Source: Butyrivibrio sp.
Lineage (GTDB): Bacteria > Bacillota > Clostridia > Lachnospirales > Lachnospiraceae
NCBI GenBank assembly: GCA_024690485.1
Contig: JAILPB010000041.1
Span: forward strand, 1-54,435
Length of the DNA: 54,435 bases
Reading direction: 5' to 3'
Of the stretch, positions 28,534 through 37,565 are shown piece by piece (the stretch's first letter is position 1; every line of letters begins with the position of its first letter). The notes under the pieces were generated by a model that worked only from the letters and a program-made list of their open reading frames with translations, had not been told where the DNA came from and searched no databases. The translations under genes were made by a program, and so were the position numbers.

Positions 28534-31347
28534 ATGGCAAAAAAGGTATGGGACTATGAAAAGTTCAAGAAGGTTGCAAGAAAAGCTGCAGCCGAAGGAA
28601 TTGTTCTTATAAAGAATGATGGAGATGTGCTTCCTCTTAAGAAGGGAACAGGGCTTGCTGTATTTGGCAGAAGCCAGATGAATTACTATAAGAGCGGAAC
28701 AGGTTCAGGCGGTATGGTTAATGTTGACTATGTTGTGGGAATCTACGAGGCCCTTAGGGATTCTAAGAAGTTTAAGATGAATGAAACTGTAAGAGCAGCT
28801 TACGAGAAGTTCGTTGAAGAAAATCCCTTTGATGTGGGTGAGGGATGGGCAGCAGAGCCCTGGTTCCAGAAGGAGATGCCCCTTACAGATAAGTTTGTAA
28901 AGGCTGCTGCTAAGGAATCTGACGCAGCAGTATACGTAATCGGCAGAACAGCAGGAGAGGATCAGGACAGCAAAAACGAGCCCGGAAGCTATCTTCTTAC
29001 AGATGATGAGAAGGCTGCCTTAAAGACAATCTGCAAAGCCTTTAAGAAGACTATCGTTCTTCTCAATGTTGGTAATATCATCGACATGAAGTGGGTAGAT
29101 GAGATTGGACCTCAGGCCGTTCTTTATGTATGGCAGGGTGGTCAGGAAGGCGGAAATGCTGTTCTTGATGTTTTGGACGGAACAGTAAATCCTTCCGGTA
29201 AGCTTTCAGATACTATTGCTAAAAACATTGAGGATTACGCTTCAACCAGGAACTTTGGTTCAGATAAGAGAAACTTCCAGGCAGAAGATATCTATGTGGG
29301 ATACCGTTATTTTGAGACCTTTAATAAGGATGCGGTTCTCTATCCCTTTGGATATGGACTTTCATACACAACCTTTGATATAGCGCTCGGCGAACTGGTT
29401 TATGATAGTAATGACGGCATTTCACTTGAGGTTCTTGTTACAAACACAGGTGACAAGGCAGGAAAAGAGGTTGTTCAGGTTTATGTAGAGGCGCCTCAGG
29501 GAGTACTTGGTAAACCCGGAAGAGCACTTGTCTCTTTTGGAAAGACAAATCTCTTAAAGCCCGGTGAAATGCAGAGTATTGAGTTCGATATTCCTAAGTA
29601 TTGGATGGCATCCTATGATGACGCGGGTCTCACAAAGCATAAGTCTTCTTATGTTATGGAAGCAGGCGTATATAAAATCTATGCAGGATGCGATGTAAGA
29701 AGCGCTGAGGAAGTAGGCGAGTTTGAGCTTAAAAAGCTTGAAGTGATCGAGGAGTGCGAGGAAGCTTATGCTCCTGTTAAGGGCTTTGACAGATTAAAGC
29801 CCGTAGAAACAAAGAATGGCTATAAGGAAGGATCAGAGAAGGTTCCTGTAAGAACTCTTGATCCAAATAAAAAGAGGAAGGACAGACTTCCCAAGGTTTT
29901 ACCCTATTCAGGTGATAAGGGCTTTAAGCTTAAGGACGTTGAAGATAAGAACGTATCCATGGAGGGCTTTATAGCACAGCTTTCCGATATGGATCTCATA
30001 CATATGATGCGAGGAGAGGGAATGTGCTCTCCTAAGGTAACTGCAGGAATTGCAGGTGCTTACGGTGGTGTGACAGATAGGCTCAAGGCATTTGGTATCC
30101 CTGTTGGCGGATGTTCAGACGGTCCCAGCGGAATCAGAATGGACTGCGGAACTCACGCATTTGCACTTCCTAACGGAACATGTCTTGCATGTACCTTTGA
30201 TGAAGAGGTTAATGAGGAGCTCTTTACATGGGAAGCTCTTGACCTTAGAAGAAACAGAATAGATGCTCTTCTTGGACCCGGAATGAATATCCACAGAAGC
30301 CCTTTAAACGGTAGAAACTTTGAATATTTCTCAGAGGATCCAATCCTTACTGGTAAGCTTGTTTCGGCACAGCTTAGGGGTCTTCATAAGTATGACGTGA
30401 CCGGAGTTATCAAGCATTTTGCAGGAAATACACAGGAGTTTAGAAGACACTTTGTGGATAACGTAGTGTCTGAGAGAGCTCTTCGCGAGATTTATCTTAA
30501 GGCTTTCGAGATTGCAGTAAGAGAGGGCAAGGCTCGTGCCATCATGAGTACATACGGCCCTGTAAACGGTATCTGGACAGCCAGCAGCTATGACCTTCTT
30601 ACCACTATCCTTAGAGAAGAGTGGGGCTTTGATGGTATCGTAATGACTGACTGGTGGGCTATGGGTAATGACGAAGCAGGAGCACCCGGAAGCTATCAGA
30701 ATGTAGCTGCTCAGGTTCGTGCACAGAATGACCTCAACATGGTTAATACAAGCTCTGAGGACAATTCTAACAATGATAATTTAGAGGAAGCTCTAAAGGA
30801 AGGAAAACTTACCAGAGCTGAGCTTGCAAGATGCGCAGCAAATATATGCAGATTTCTTCTTAAGACACCGGTATACAGACATATGCTTGGTGAGGAATCG
30901 GCCCTTGACGAGGAACTTAAAGATGCTGTAACTAAGGAAGATGCAGATCTTCAGGATATTGTAGATATTAAGTTTGCAGCAGATGAACTTGCTATAGATC
31001 CTAAGAAGATCACAGTAGCAAAGGGAGCTTCAACCACATTCCTTATTACAACACCCAGAAGATGTCTTATGGATCTTGAGCTTGTTATGAGAGCAGATAA
31101 GAATCAGCCTGATGTGGCTCAGCTTCCAATGACTGTCTTCCAGGACAGAATGCTTATTCAGTCTGTAACACTTACAGGAATGGATAAGGAGTGGAAGACA
31201 GTTAAGATAAGCCTTCGCCCTGCTGTGCTTGGTAATTCATATATGAAGATATACTTTGCACAGGCAGGTCTTGAGATTAAGTCTGCACGTCTCATAAGAA
31301 CTGAGGACCTTGAGGATAAGTTCAAGAGAGGAATTACAGAACTGTGA
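28534..31347 (+). CDS. Glycoside hydrolase family 3 (beta-glucosidase-like), permuted domain order, no signal peptide
   Basis: N-terminal GH3 C-domain (AAAEGIVLIKNDGDVLPLKK) and Fn3-like region precede the catalytic barrel (GCSDGPSGIRMD, GVIKHFAGN, GFDGIVMTDWWAM). Confidence 0.92.
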   Translation: MAKKVWDYEKFKKVARKAAAEGIVLIKNDGDVLPLKKGTGLAVFGRSQMNYYKSGTGSGGMVNVDYVVGIYEALRDSKKFKMNETVRAAYEKFVEENPFDVGEGWAAEPWFQKEMPLTDKFVKAAAKESDAAVYVIGRTAGEDQDSKNEPGSYLLTDDEKAALKTICKAFKKTIVLLNVGNIIDMKWVDEIGPQAVLYVWQGGQEGGNAVLDVLDGTVNPSGKLSDTIAKNIEDYASTRNFGSDKRNFQAEDIYVGYRYFETFNKDAVLYPFGYGLSYTTFDIALGELVYDSNDGISLEVLVTNTGDKAGKEVVQVYVEAPQGVLGKPGRALVSFGKTNLLKPGEMQSIEFDIPKYWMASYDDAGLTKHKSSYVMEAGVYKIYAGCDVRSAEEVGEFELKKLEVIEECEEAYAPVKGFDRLKPVETKNGYKEGSEKVPVRTLDPNKKRKDRLPKVLPYSGDKGFKLKDVEDKNVSMEGFIAQLSDMDLIHMMRGEGMCSPKVTAGIAGAYGGVTDRLKAFGIPVGGCSDGPSGIRMDCGTHAFALPNGTCLACTFDEEVNEELFTWEALDLRRNRIDALLGPGMNIHRSPLNGRNFEYFSEDPILTGKLVSAQLRGLHKYDVTGVIKHFAGNTQEFRRHFVDNVVSERALREIYLKAFEIAVREGKARAIMSTYGPVNGIWTASSYDLLTTILREEWGFDGIVMTDWWAMGNDEAGAPGSYQNVAAQVRAQNDLNMVNTSSEDNSNNDNLEEALKEGKLTRAELARCAANICRFLLKTPVYRHMLGEESALDEELKDAVTKEDADLQDIVDIKFAADELAIDPKKITVAKGASTTFLITTPRRCLMDLELVMRADKNQPDVAQLPMTVFQDRMLIQSVTLTGMDKEWKTVKISLRPAVLGNSYMKIYFAQAGLEIKSARLIRTEDLEDKFKRGITEL

Positions 31348-31366
31348 TAAATACTAAGATAGAATG

Positions 31367-31465
31367 ACGCTTGCGACATTCTCGCGGAGCGTTTTTATAT
31401 CATAGGAAAGAAATTTCCTATGATTAAAAAATCCCTCGGCAGTGGCGAACTGCCGGGGGATTTTT
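31367..31465. terminator. Cluster of terminator hairpins between convergent genes
   Basis: ACGCT...AGCGTTTTTAT; ATCATAGGAAA-GAAA-TTTCCTATGAT (31399-31424); AATCCCTCGGCAG...CTGCCGGGGGATTTTTA. Confidence 0.75.
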
Positions 31466-31523
31466 ATGGAATGGGTTCAAACTTGTAAGTTCTGCGCCAG
31501 GCTAGAAGATACCTTGCCAAGCG

Positions 31524-32393
31524 TTAGCCCTTTACCGCACCTTCGATCATACCTTCCATGATCTGCTTCTGAGCGATAAGGAAGAGGATGATCATAGGTA
31601 TTATTGCAAGAAGTGCTGCTGTAAGGATCAGGTTCCACTGTTTTACATAAGAACCAACGAAAGCCTGTACTGCAACAGGAAGTGTCTTAACAGGTCCATT
31701 CTGACCAAGCATCATGGAAGGAAGAAGATAGTCATTCCAGATCCACATACCATTCAGAATAGTTACGGTTGTAATAACCGGTGTAAGGAGCGGGAAGATT
31801 ACTCTGAAGAATACCTGCTCCGGTGAGCATCCGTCAATTGATGCTGCTTCTTCAAGATCAAAAGGAATACCTTTGATAAATCCAACAAGGATGAATACGG
31901 TCATAGCTCCGCCAAATCCAAGGTAAGCAAATACGATACCGGGAACTGACTTAAGCATCGGGATTCCTACAAACTTTCCAACATCTCTGAAGGTAGCAAT
32001 AAGAGGAAGCATAACTACCTGGAAAGGAATGATCATTGATGCAATAAATGTGAAGTAAATTACATTTGACCAAGCTGTCTTGTTTCTGCAGATAACCCAT
32101 GCTGCCATTGCTCCAAAGAGAGCAAGTAAGATAAGTGACAGGATAGTAATAAGTGCTGAATAACCAAATGTAGGCCAGAATGTGAAACTTGAGTTGTTCA
32201 CAACTTCACTTAAGTTTGCAAATAACTGCTTAAATGATGCACCATTAAGTCCAATCGGGTTTGCTGTGATATCTCCTGATAATTTAAATGAGTTGATCAC
32301 AACAAGGAAGAAGGGGAATAGTACATATGCAGCAATTATAATTGCGATTACTAAGCGGATTACTACGCTTGATGTTTTCTCTTTTGTATGCAT
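31524..32393 (-). CDS. Carbohydrate ABC transporter permease (MalG-type)
   Basis: EAASIDGCSPEQVFFRVIFPLLTPV EAA-loop motif, multiple TM. Confidence 0.94.
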   Translation of the reverse strand: MHTKEKTSSVVIRLVIAIIIAAYVLFPFFLVVINSFKLSGDITANPIGLNGASFKQLFANLSEVVNNSSFTFWPTFGYSALITILSLILLALFGAMAAWVICRNKTAWSNVIYFTFIASMIIPFQVVMLPLIATFRDVGKFVGIPMLKSVPGIVFAYLGFGGAMTVFILVGFIKGIPFDLEEAASIDGCSPEQVFFRVIFPLLTPVITTVTILNGMWIWNDYLLPSMMLGQNGPVKTLPVAVQAFVGSYVKQWNLILTAALLAIIPMIILFLIAQKQIMEGMIEGAVKG

Positions 32394-33445
32394 TATAATT
32401 CCACCTCCCTTTTATTTGATATACGAACCTGAAGAATTGAAACACAGGCTAGTATAATGAAGAACAATACGGCCTTCGCTTCGCCAAGAGCGTAGTTATC
32501 TTTGATGACAGCAGTATTGTAAATGTTAAGTGCAAGCATTTCGGTTCCGTTTGTAAGATACTGATCTAAGATTTCTACAGATCCCTTACCGTTTGTAAGA
32601 GCAAGGTTTACATCGAACTGCTTAAATGCACTTGTAAGTGTAAGGAATGTACATATTGTAATAGTAGGAGCGATCATGGGAATCTTAATACTGAAAAGAG
32701 TCTGCATGGGAGTTGCTCCATCAATGGCAGATGCTTCAAGTACATCTCCGGGAATTGTGTTAAGACCTGTGATGTAGATAAGCATTATATAACCTGCATA
32801 CTGCCAGATATAAACAATGATTACAGCAAGGAAGGCAGTGTTCGTATCAGCCAGCATTGAATAATCTGTCTTGAAGAGCTCTGTTACTACATTACTGAAA
32901 ATGAACTGCCAAATGTAACCAAGTACGATACCTCCGATAAGGTTCGGAAGGAAGTATGCTGCACGGAAGAATCCAAGACCCTTGATCTTTGATGTGCAAA
33001 GAAGAGCAAGGAGAAATGCAACAAGGTTAACCATTATCATATTACATACAACAAACAAGAATGTTAAAAAGATAGACCAAAGGAAACTTGGCTGTGTAAA
33101 CATGCTTGTGTAATTATCGAATCCAACAGCATTTCTTACTCTGATACCGTCCCAATCAGTGAAAGAATAGCCTATACCCAAAAACAAAGGAATAATAACT
33201 GTTACTGCAAAAGCAAATAAAAGTGGAAATAAAAATAAAATATTAATAATAGTACGATGATGTTTAAGTGTAGGGAAAAAGTATAATCCAAGAACAATAC
33301 CGATTACCCCAACAATTAATGTTGCGCCTCTGTAAGTGGCCTCTGATTTTGTGAAATCAAGATATAGAGACCAGGTAAGCAGTCCCAGTCCTGCAATCAG
33401 ACATATCAAGGACATTGCTTTTTTTGTCGCAGATGGTGTTTTCAT
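32393..33445 (-). CDS. Carbohydrate ABC transporter permease (MalF-type)
   Basis: EASAIDGATPMQTLFSIKIPMIAP EAA loop; ATG 33445 behind AAAGGAGA. Confidence 0.93.
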   Translation of the reverse strand: MKTPSATKKAMSLICLIAGLGLLTWSLYLDFTKSEATYRGATLIVGVIGIVLGLYFFPTLKHHRTIINILFLFPLLFAFAVTVIIPLFLGIGYSFTDWDGIRVRNAVGFDNYTSMFTQPSFLWSIFLTFLFVVCNMIMVNLVAFLLALLCTSKIKGLGFFRAAYFLPNLIGGIVLGYIWQFIFSNVVTELFKTDYSMLADTNTAFLAVIIVYIWQYAGYIMLIYITGLNTIPGDVLEASAIDGATPMQTLFSIKIPMIAPTITICTFLTLTSAFKQFDVNLALTNGKGSVEILDQYLTNGTEMLALNIYNTAVIKDNYALGEAKAVLFFIILACVSILQVRISNKREVEL

Positions 33446-33541
33446 ACGTGAATCTCCTTTATGGCGATAGCCAGGCAATAAAAAATGTAAGCCCCTATAA
33501 ATAAGAAAGAAAACTGTGAATAGTTATAAAAATAGATAAAT

Positions 33542-33565
33542 CGGGCAGAGCATTCGCTCTGCCCG
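33542..33565 (-). terminator. Stem-loop between solute-binding protein and permease genes
   Basis: CGGGCAGAGC/GCTCTGCCCG 10-bp perfect stem, 4-nt loop. Confidence 0.7.
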
Positions 33566-33587
33566 TTTATATTATATCAGATTCAGA

Positions 33588-34955
33588 TTATTCTGCGTAG
33601 TAGCCTTTGATAACCTTAGAAATCTTTGATACGAACTCATCAGCGTCTGCGATTGATCCCTTAGCGTAGTCAGCGAATACCTGACATGTCTCGTTCTGAA
33701 GACCATCCTTCTTAAGCATTGTGTGCCATCCGCTGTAGTTACCAGCATCGATGTAGCTCTTCATGCTCTTGTAGAAAGGATTTACAGCCTCATACTGGCA
33801 ATCATCGAAAGGAGATACAAGACCAGCCTTGTTAACAAGGATATCTTGAGCTGAATCGCCTGCGCACCAGTTGAAGAATGCTTTAGCTGCATCTACGTTA
33901 CCCTCTGAGTAAGCTACCCAGTATGAAGGGGGACCAGCGATGATTGTGTTAATGCCATCCTCAAATGCATAAGGAGCAAATCCACACTCAAAGTTTACGT
34001 CGTCAGGTGATGTTACACACCAGTTACCCTGTGTGATGAATACATACTTGCCTTCCTTGAAGCCGGCAACCTGATTGTCATATGTGCCGTCAACGAGGAG
34101 AGCAGGATCAGAATACTTATTCATCATGCCGATGAACTCAGCAAAGCTCTTCATTCTAGCTTCATCGATCTGACCACCGTCGTTAAGAAGATCGATGTAT
34201 GTTGTGTCGTCAGCCTTAAGACCAGCGTCAAGATACTGACCGAATACGTGAGTACCTGATGACCAACCAAGGTTTGTAGGCTCTGCACACCAGCCAAATA
34301 CAGCTGTGAATCCGAGCTCGTCCTTCTTAGCATCAAGTGTCTCGCAAGCTTCCTGCCAAGCTGCAGGGCTTGTAAGTGTTGAAGGATCTACGCCAGCTGC
34401 CTTAAGGATATCAGCGTTGTATCCAAGAGCTGTAGCCTCAACTGTGTAAGGGAAGCCGATTGTTCCCATTGTGTCGTTAACAAGTTCGAAACCTGTCTTA
34501 TCAGTCCATTCCTCACCTGAGAGGTCAGCCAGAAGACCGTCCCATGTGTCAGCCTGGTTAGCTTCGATAACGAAGATATCAGGCATGTTGTCAGCCTGCT
34601 TCATCTTCTTGAGCTCATCGCCGGCGCTTGTGTCGCCACCGATTGTCTCGATAACTACTTCGTTGCCTGTCTCAGACTTGTAAAGCTCAGCGAGCTCCTT
34701 AAGCTGATCGTTGATTTCAGGCTTGCCGTTAAGAAGACGAATAGCTCCTTCTGCTACAGCTGTGTCAGCTGCTTCAGTAGCATCAGCCTCTTCAGTAGCT
34801 TCAGCTGCCTCTGTTGTCTCCTCGGTAGTTTCAGCAGCTGTCTCTTCAGATGCATCAGCTGCAGGTGTCTCTGTTGTGGAAGTGCTGCCACCGCATGCTA
34901 CCATGCTAAGTGCCATTGTTCCAGCCAGAAGAACAGATAATACTTTCTTTTTCAT
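33588..34955 (-). CDS. Carbohydrate ABC transporter substrate-binding lipoprotein
   Basis: Signal peptide and lipobox LSMVACGG; acidic linker; family 1 SBP sequence. Confidence 0.93.
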   Translation of the reverse strand: MKKKVLSVLLAGTMALSMVACGGSTSTTETPAADASEETAAETTEETTEAAEATEEADATEAADTAVAEGAIRLLNGKPEINDQLKELAELYKSETGNEVVIETIGGDTSAGDELKKMKQADNMPDIFVIEANQADTWDGLLADLSGEEWTDKTGFELVNDTMGTIGFPYTVEATALGYNADILKAAGVDPSTLTSPAAWQEACETLDAKKDELGFTAVFGWCAEPTNLGWSSGTHVFGQYLDAGLKADDTTYIDLLNDGGQIDEARMKSFAEFIGMMNKYSDPALLVDGTYDNQVAGFKEGKYVFITQGNWCVTSPDDVNFECGFAPYAFEDGINTIIAGPPSYWVAYSEGNVDAAKAFFNWCAGDSAQDILVNKAGLVSPFDDCQYEAVNPFYKSMKSYIDAGNYSGWHTMLKKDGLQNETCQVFADYAKGSIADADEFVSKISKVIKGYYAE

Positions 34956-35005
34956 GTTACCCTCCTTTTGTGCAACTTGCTAACCAAAATTATAGATTAG
35001 CGTGT

Positions 35006-35021
35006 ACTTTTGCGCATAAGT
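35006..35021. promoter_or_regulatory. Candidate LacI-family operator, copy 1
   Basis: ACTTTTGCGCATAAGT near-palindrome with central CG. Confidence 0.65.
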
Positions 35022-35098
35022 TTTATGCTATGAAAAAAATACCACTTAAGAGAGCAAAATTCAAGCTTAAAATGCAATTTTAGCTCTGACAAAATAAT

Positions 35099-35116
35099 AC
35101 CTTATGCGCAAAAGGT
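35099..35116. promoter_or_regulatory. Candidate LacI-family operator, copy 2
   Basis: ACCTTATGCGCAAAAGGT near-palindrome; shares CTTATGCGCAAAA with copy 1 in inverted orientation. Confidence 0.65.
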
Positions 35117-35238
35117 GTACTGCAACTGCCCTCTCCAAATTTATTAATTCTTGGTAAAAGTTTTATAAAGAATGTCGAAACGAACTGGATTTCAAGGTTA
35201 AACGATTAAGCCAAGCCTCCTGGCGAAGCAGAAACTAA

Positions 35239-35273
35239 ATAGGCAATATGCACAATTTGTGCATATTGCCTAT
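35239..35273 (-). terminator. Hairpin downstream of the LacI-family gene
   Basis: 16-bp perfect stem ATAGGCAATATGCACA-ATT-TGTGCATATTGCCTAT. Confidence 0.7.
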
Positions 35274-35312
35274 AGGTCTAATCTGAGAGTTGCAGTCATG
35301 AGGCTGCAAGTA

Positions 35313-36335
35313 TTATTTTTCCTTTTTCCTAGCCTTTACTGTATCTCGGATCACAAGTGTTGTGGGCAGAGAAATCTGCTTTGGTGTCTTTTTTCCACCG
35401 ATTCTGTCAAGAAGAGTAGTGGCTGCAAGAACGCCCTTTTCCTTGACGCTCTGATGCACGGTGGTGAGGGCCGGTCTGTGGAGCTGTCCAAGGAGAGTAT
35501 CATCAAATCCTGCAATGGATATATCCTCGGGGACATTCACACCTTTGTCCTTTAGTGCACACATGACCTGCACAGCATAGAGGTCAGATACGCACATGAT
35601 GGCATCGAAATCTTTCGCTCTCTCACAAATCTCGTCCAGGGATTCGTCAATATCCTCTTTTCTGGGTCTTATCTTGAAGAACATGTCTTCCGAGAAGGAA
35701 AGTCCGTTTTCTTTAAGAGCTCTCTTGTAACCGGAAAATCTTGCATAGTCGACGCCGTTTAGGTTATCTGACAGGAAGGCTATTTTTTTATGACCAAGTT
35801 CGATCATGTAGTTGACCATATCAAAGCAGCCCTTCTCGTCATCAAGTCCTACGTTTACGAAATGCTTAATGCCCTCAATGGTGTAGGTGTCTATGCATAC
35901 GATGGGCTTCTTGTATTTTTGACTTACACGGATGCCGTCATCTCCAAGCATACCAAAGAGCAGAAGACCGTCCACGTTCCAGGTGGATACCTGACGCATG
36001 ATCTTGTCTATGTCGCTGGAAATATAGAGCATCATGAAATATCCCGCATTTCTGATGGATTCCTCAATACCACCGATGAGCTCGGAAACGAAAGGGTCCA
36101 TCAGCAGGTTTTCATATTTGTCAGCTCTTGCCTTAAGAGCAACACCTATGATCTTGGATTCATTCTGAGCAAGATTTCTTGCATTTATATTTGGCACATA
36201 ATCCACCTGCTTCAGGTAATCCTCGACGATTTTGATGGTCGCAGGAGATACCTCTTTTGTCTTCCCGTGAATAACGTTAGACACTGTGGTTGTGCTCATA
36301 TTCAGTTGTTTTGCAATTTCTTTAATCGTAATCAT
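35313..36335 (-). CDS. LacI family transcriptional regulator
   Basis: MITIKEIAKQLNMSTTTVSNVIHGKTKEVSPATIKIVEDY HTH; start corrected to 36335. Confidence 0.95.
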   Translation of the reverse strand: MITIKEIAKQLNMSTTTVSNVIHGKTKEVSPATIKIVEDYLKQVDYVPNINARNLAQNESKIIGVALKARADKYENLLMDPFVSELIGGIEESIRNAGYFMMLYISSDIDKIMRQVSTWNVDGLLLFGMLGDDGIRVSQKYKKPIVCIDTYTIEGIKHFVNVGLDDEKGCFDMVNYMIELGHKKIAFLSDNLNGVDYARFSGYKRALKENGLSFSEDMFFKIRPRKEDIDESLDEICERAKDFDAIMCVSDLYAVQVMCALKDKGVNVPEDISIAGFDDTLLGQLHRPALTTVHQSVKEKGVLAATTLLDRIGGKKTPKQISLPTTLVIRDTVKARKKEK

Positions 36336-36567
36336 GAAAAATGAGACCTGAAAAAAATTTGACTTTACAAACAAAAATTTTTGGATATATTGTAAAACTA
36401 ACATGATGAAAAATCATTGTCAAAATTTTTAAAATGCACTTAAACATAGAAAAAACGCGACCAGTTTTATGAACGCAATTTCGATAACCATACCAAAAGT
36501 GCATTGGAAATTTTAATGTAGAAACTAAATAATGTTTTTATGAAATCATTTTTGAAAGGAATTAGAA

Positions 36568-37542
36568 ATGAATAAGACCTACAACAAAATCGCTCCCATG
36601 AAACCTGTTACAGAGGAGATACTTAATAATGTAAGTATTGCAGATATGGCTATTCCGGCTGATATCCCTCATGGTGATATGCCCGGAGACAAGATAGAGA
36701 TTGGCGATAGCCATATTGCAAAGGCTAAGACAGTTTTTCCTATTCTTATTAAATACTTAAGTGAAGTTACAGCTAAGAATCCTTACGGAAGAGCTGTAGT
36801 AACCGTATGTGGTGGATCAGGCGTTGGTAAGTCTGAGATTGCTTCACTTCTTTCTTATATGCTTGAGCAGGCCGGAATCGGCAGCTACACAATGTCAGGT
36901 GATAACTATCCTCACCGTATTCCTATGTATAACGATGCTGAGAGACTTCATACTTTCAGACAGAGTGCTATCAGAGGAATGGTTGATGCAGGTGATATGA
37001 ACGCCGATCATCTTAAGGCAGTACAGGCTTGGCAGGAAGCAGGAGATGATGCTAATCCGGAGCATGTAAAGGAAAATCCATGGTTTGGTTCATATCTTGA
37101 AGCAGGTAAGAAGGCACTTTCTGAGTACCTTGGAACTCCAAACGAGACAGATTTTGCAGAGGTTGACAGCATCCTTGGCGCATTCAAGGATGGTGCAGAT
37201 AAGCTCTGGCTTAAGAGAATGGGTAGAGATGAGACACAGCTCTGGTATGATGAAGTTGATATGACAAACAAGCAGGTTCTTATTATTGAGTGGACACACG
37301 GTAATACAGATTGCATGACTGAAGTTGATGTACCTGTTCTTCTTAACAGCACACCCCAGGAGACTCTTGAGCACAGAAGAAGCCGCGCACGTGACGGTAA
37401 GGTAGACAGTCCTTTCACAATGATGGTTCTTGAGCTTGAGCAGAACAAGCTTATGCAGCAGGCACACAAGGCTAAGATCATCGTTAGCAAACAGGGCGAG
37501 ATCATCAGCTACGATGATTATAAGAAGCTTATGGGACTGTAA
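36568..37542 (+). CDS. P-loop kinase (uridine kinase / adenylylsulfate kinase-like), substrate unknown
   Basis: Walker A VVTVCGGSGVGKSEIASLL; MSGDNYPHRIPMYND lid/substrate-like motif. Confidence 0.75.
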   Translation: MNKTYNKIAPMKPVTEEILNNVSIADMAIPADIPHGDMPGDKIEIGDSHIAKAKTVFPILIKYLSEVTAKNPYGRAVVTVCGGSGVGKSEIASLLSYMLEQAGIGSYTMSGDNYPHRIPMYNDAERLHTFRQSAIRGMVDAGDMNADHLKAVQAWQEAGDDANPEHVKENPWFGSYLEAGKKALSEYLGTPNETDFAEVDSILGAFKDGADKLWLKRMGRDETQLWYDEVDMTNKQVLIIEWTHGNTDCMTEVDVPVLLNSTPQETLEHRRSRARDGKVDSPFTMMVLELEQNKLMQQAHKAKIIVSKQGEIISYDDYKKLMGL

Positions 37543-37565
37543 GATGTGGTATAAAAGGAGAGATT

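Noticed and set aside
35790-36344. 184-aa + strand ORF
   Set aside because: Antisense to the LacI-family gene; no domain similarity.
37008-37505. 165-aa and 125-aa minus-strand ORFs
   Set aside because: Antisense to the kinase gene; no domain support.
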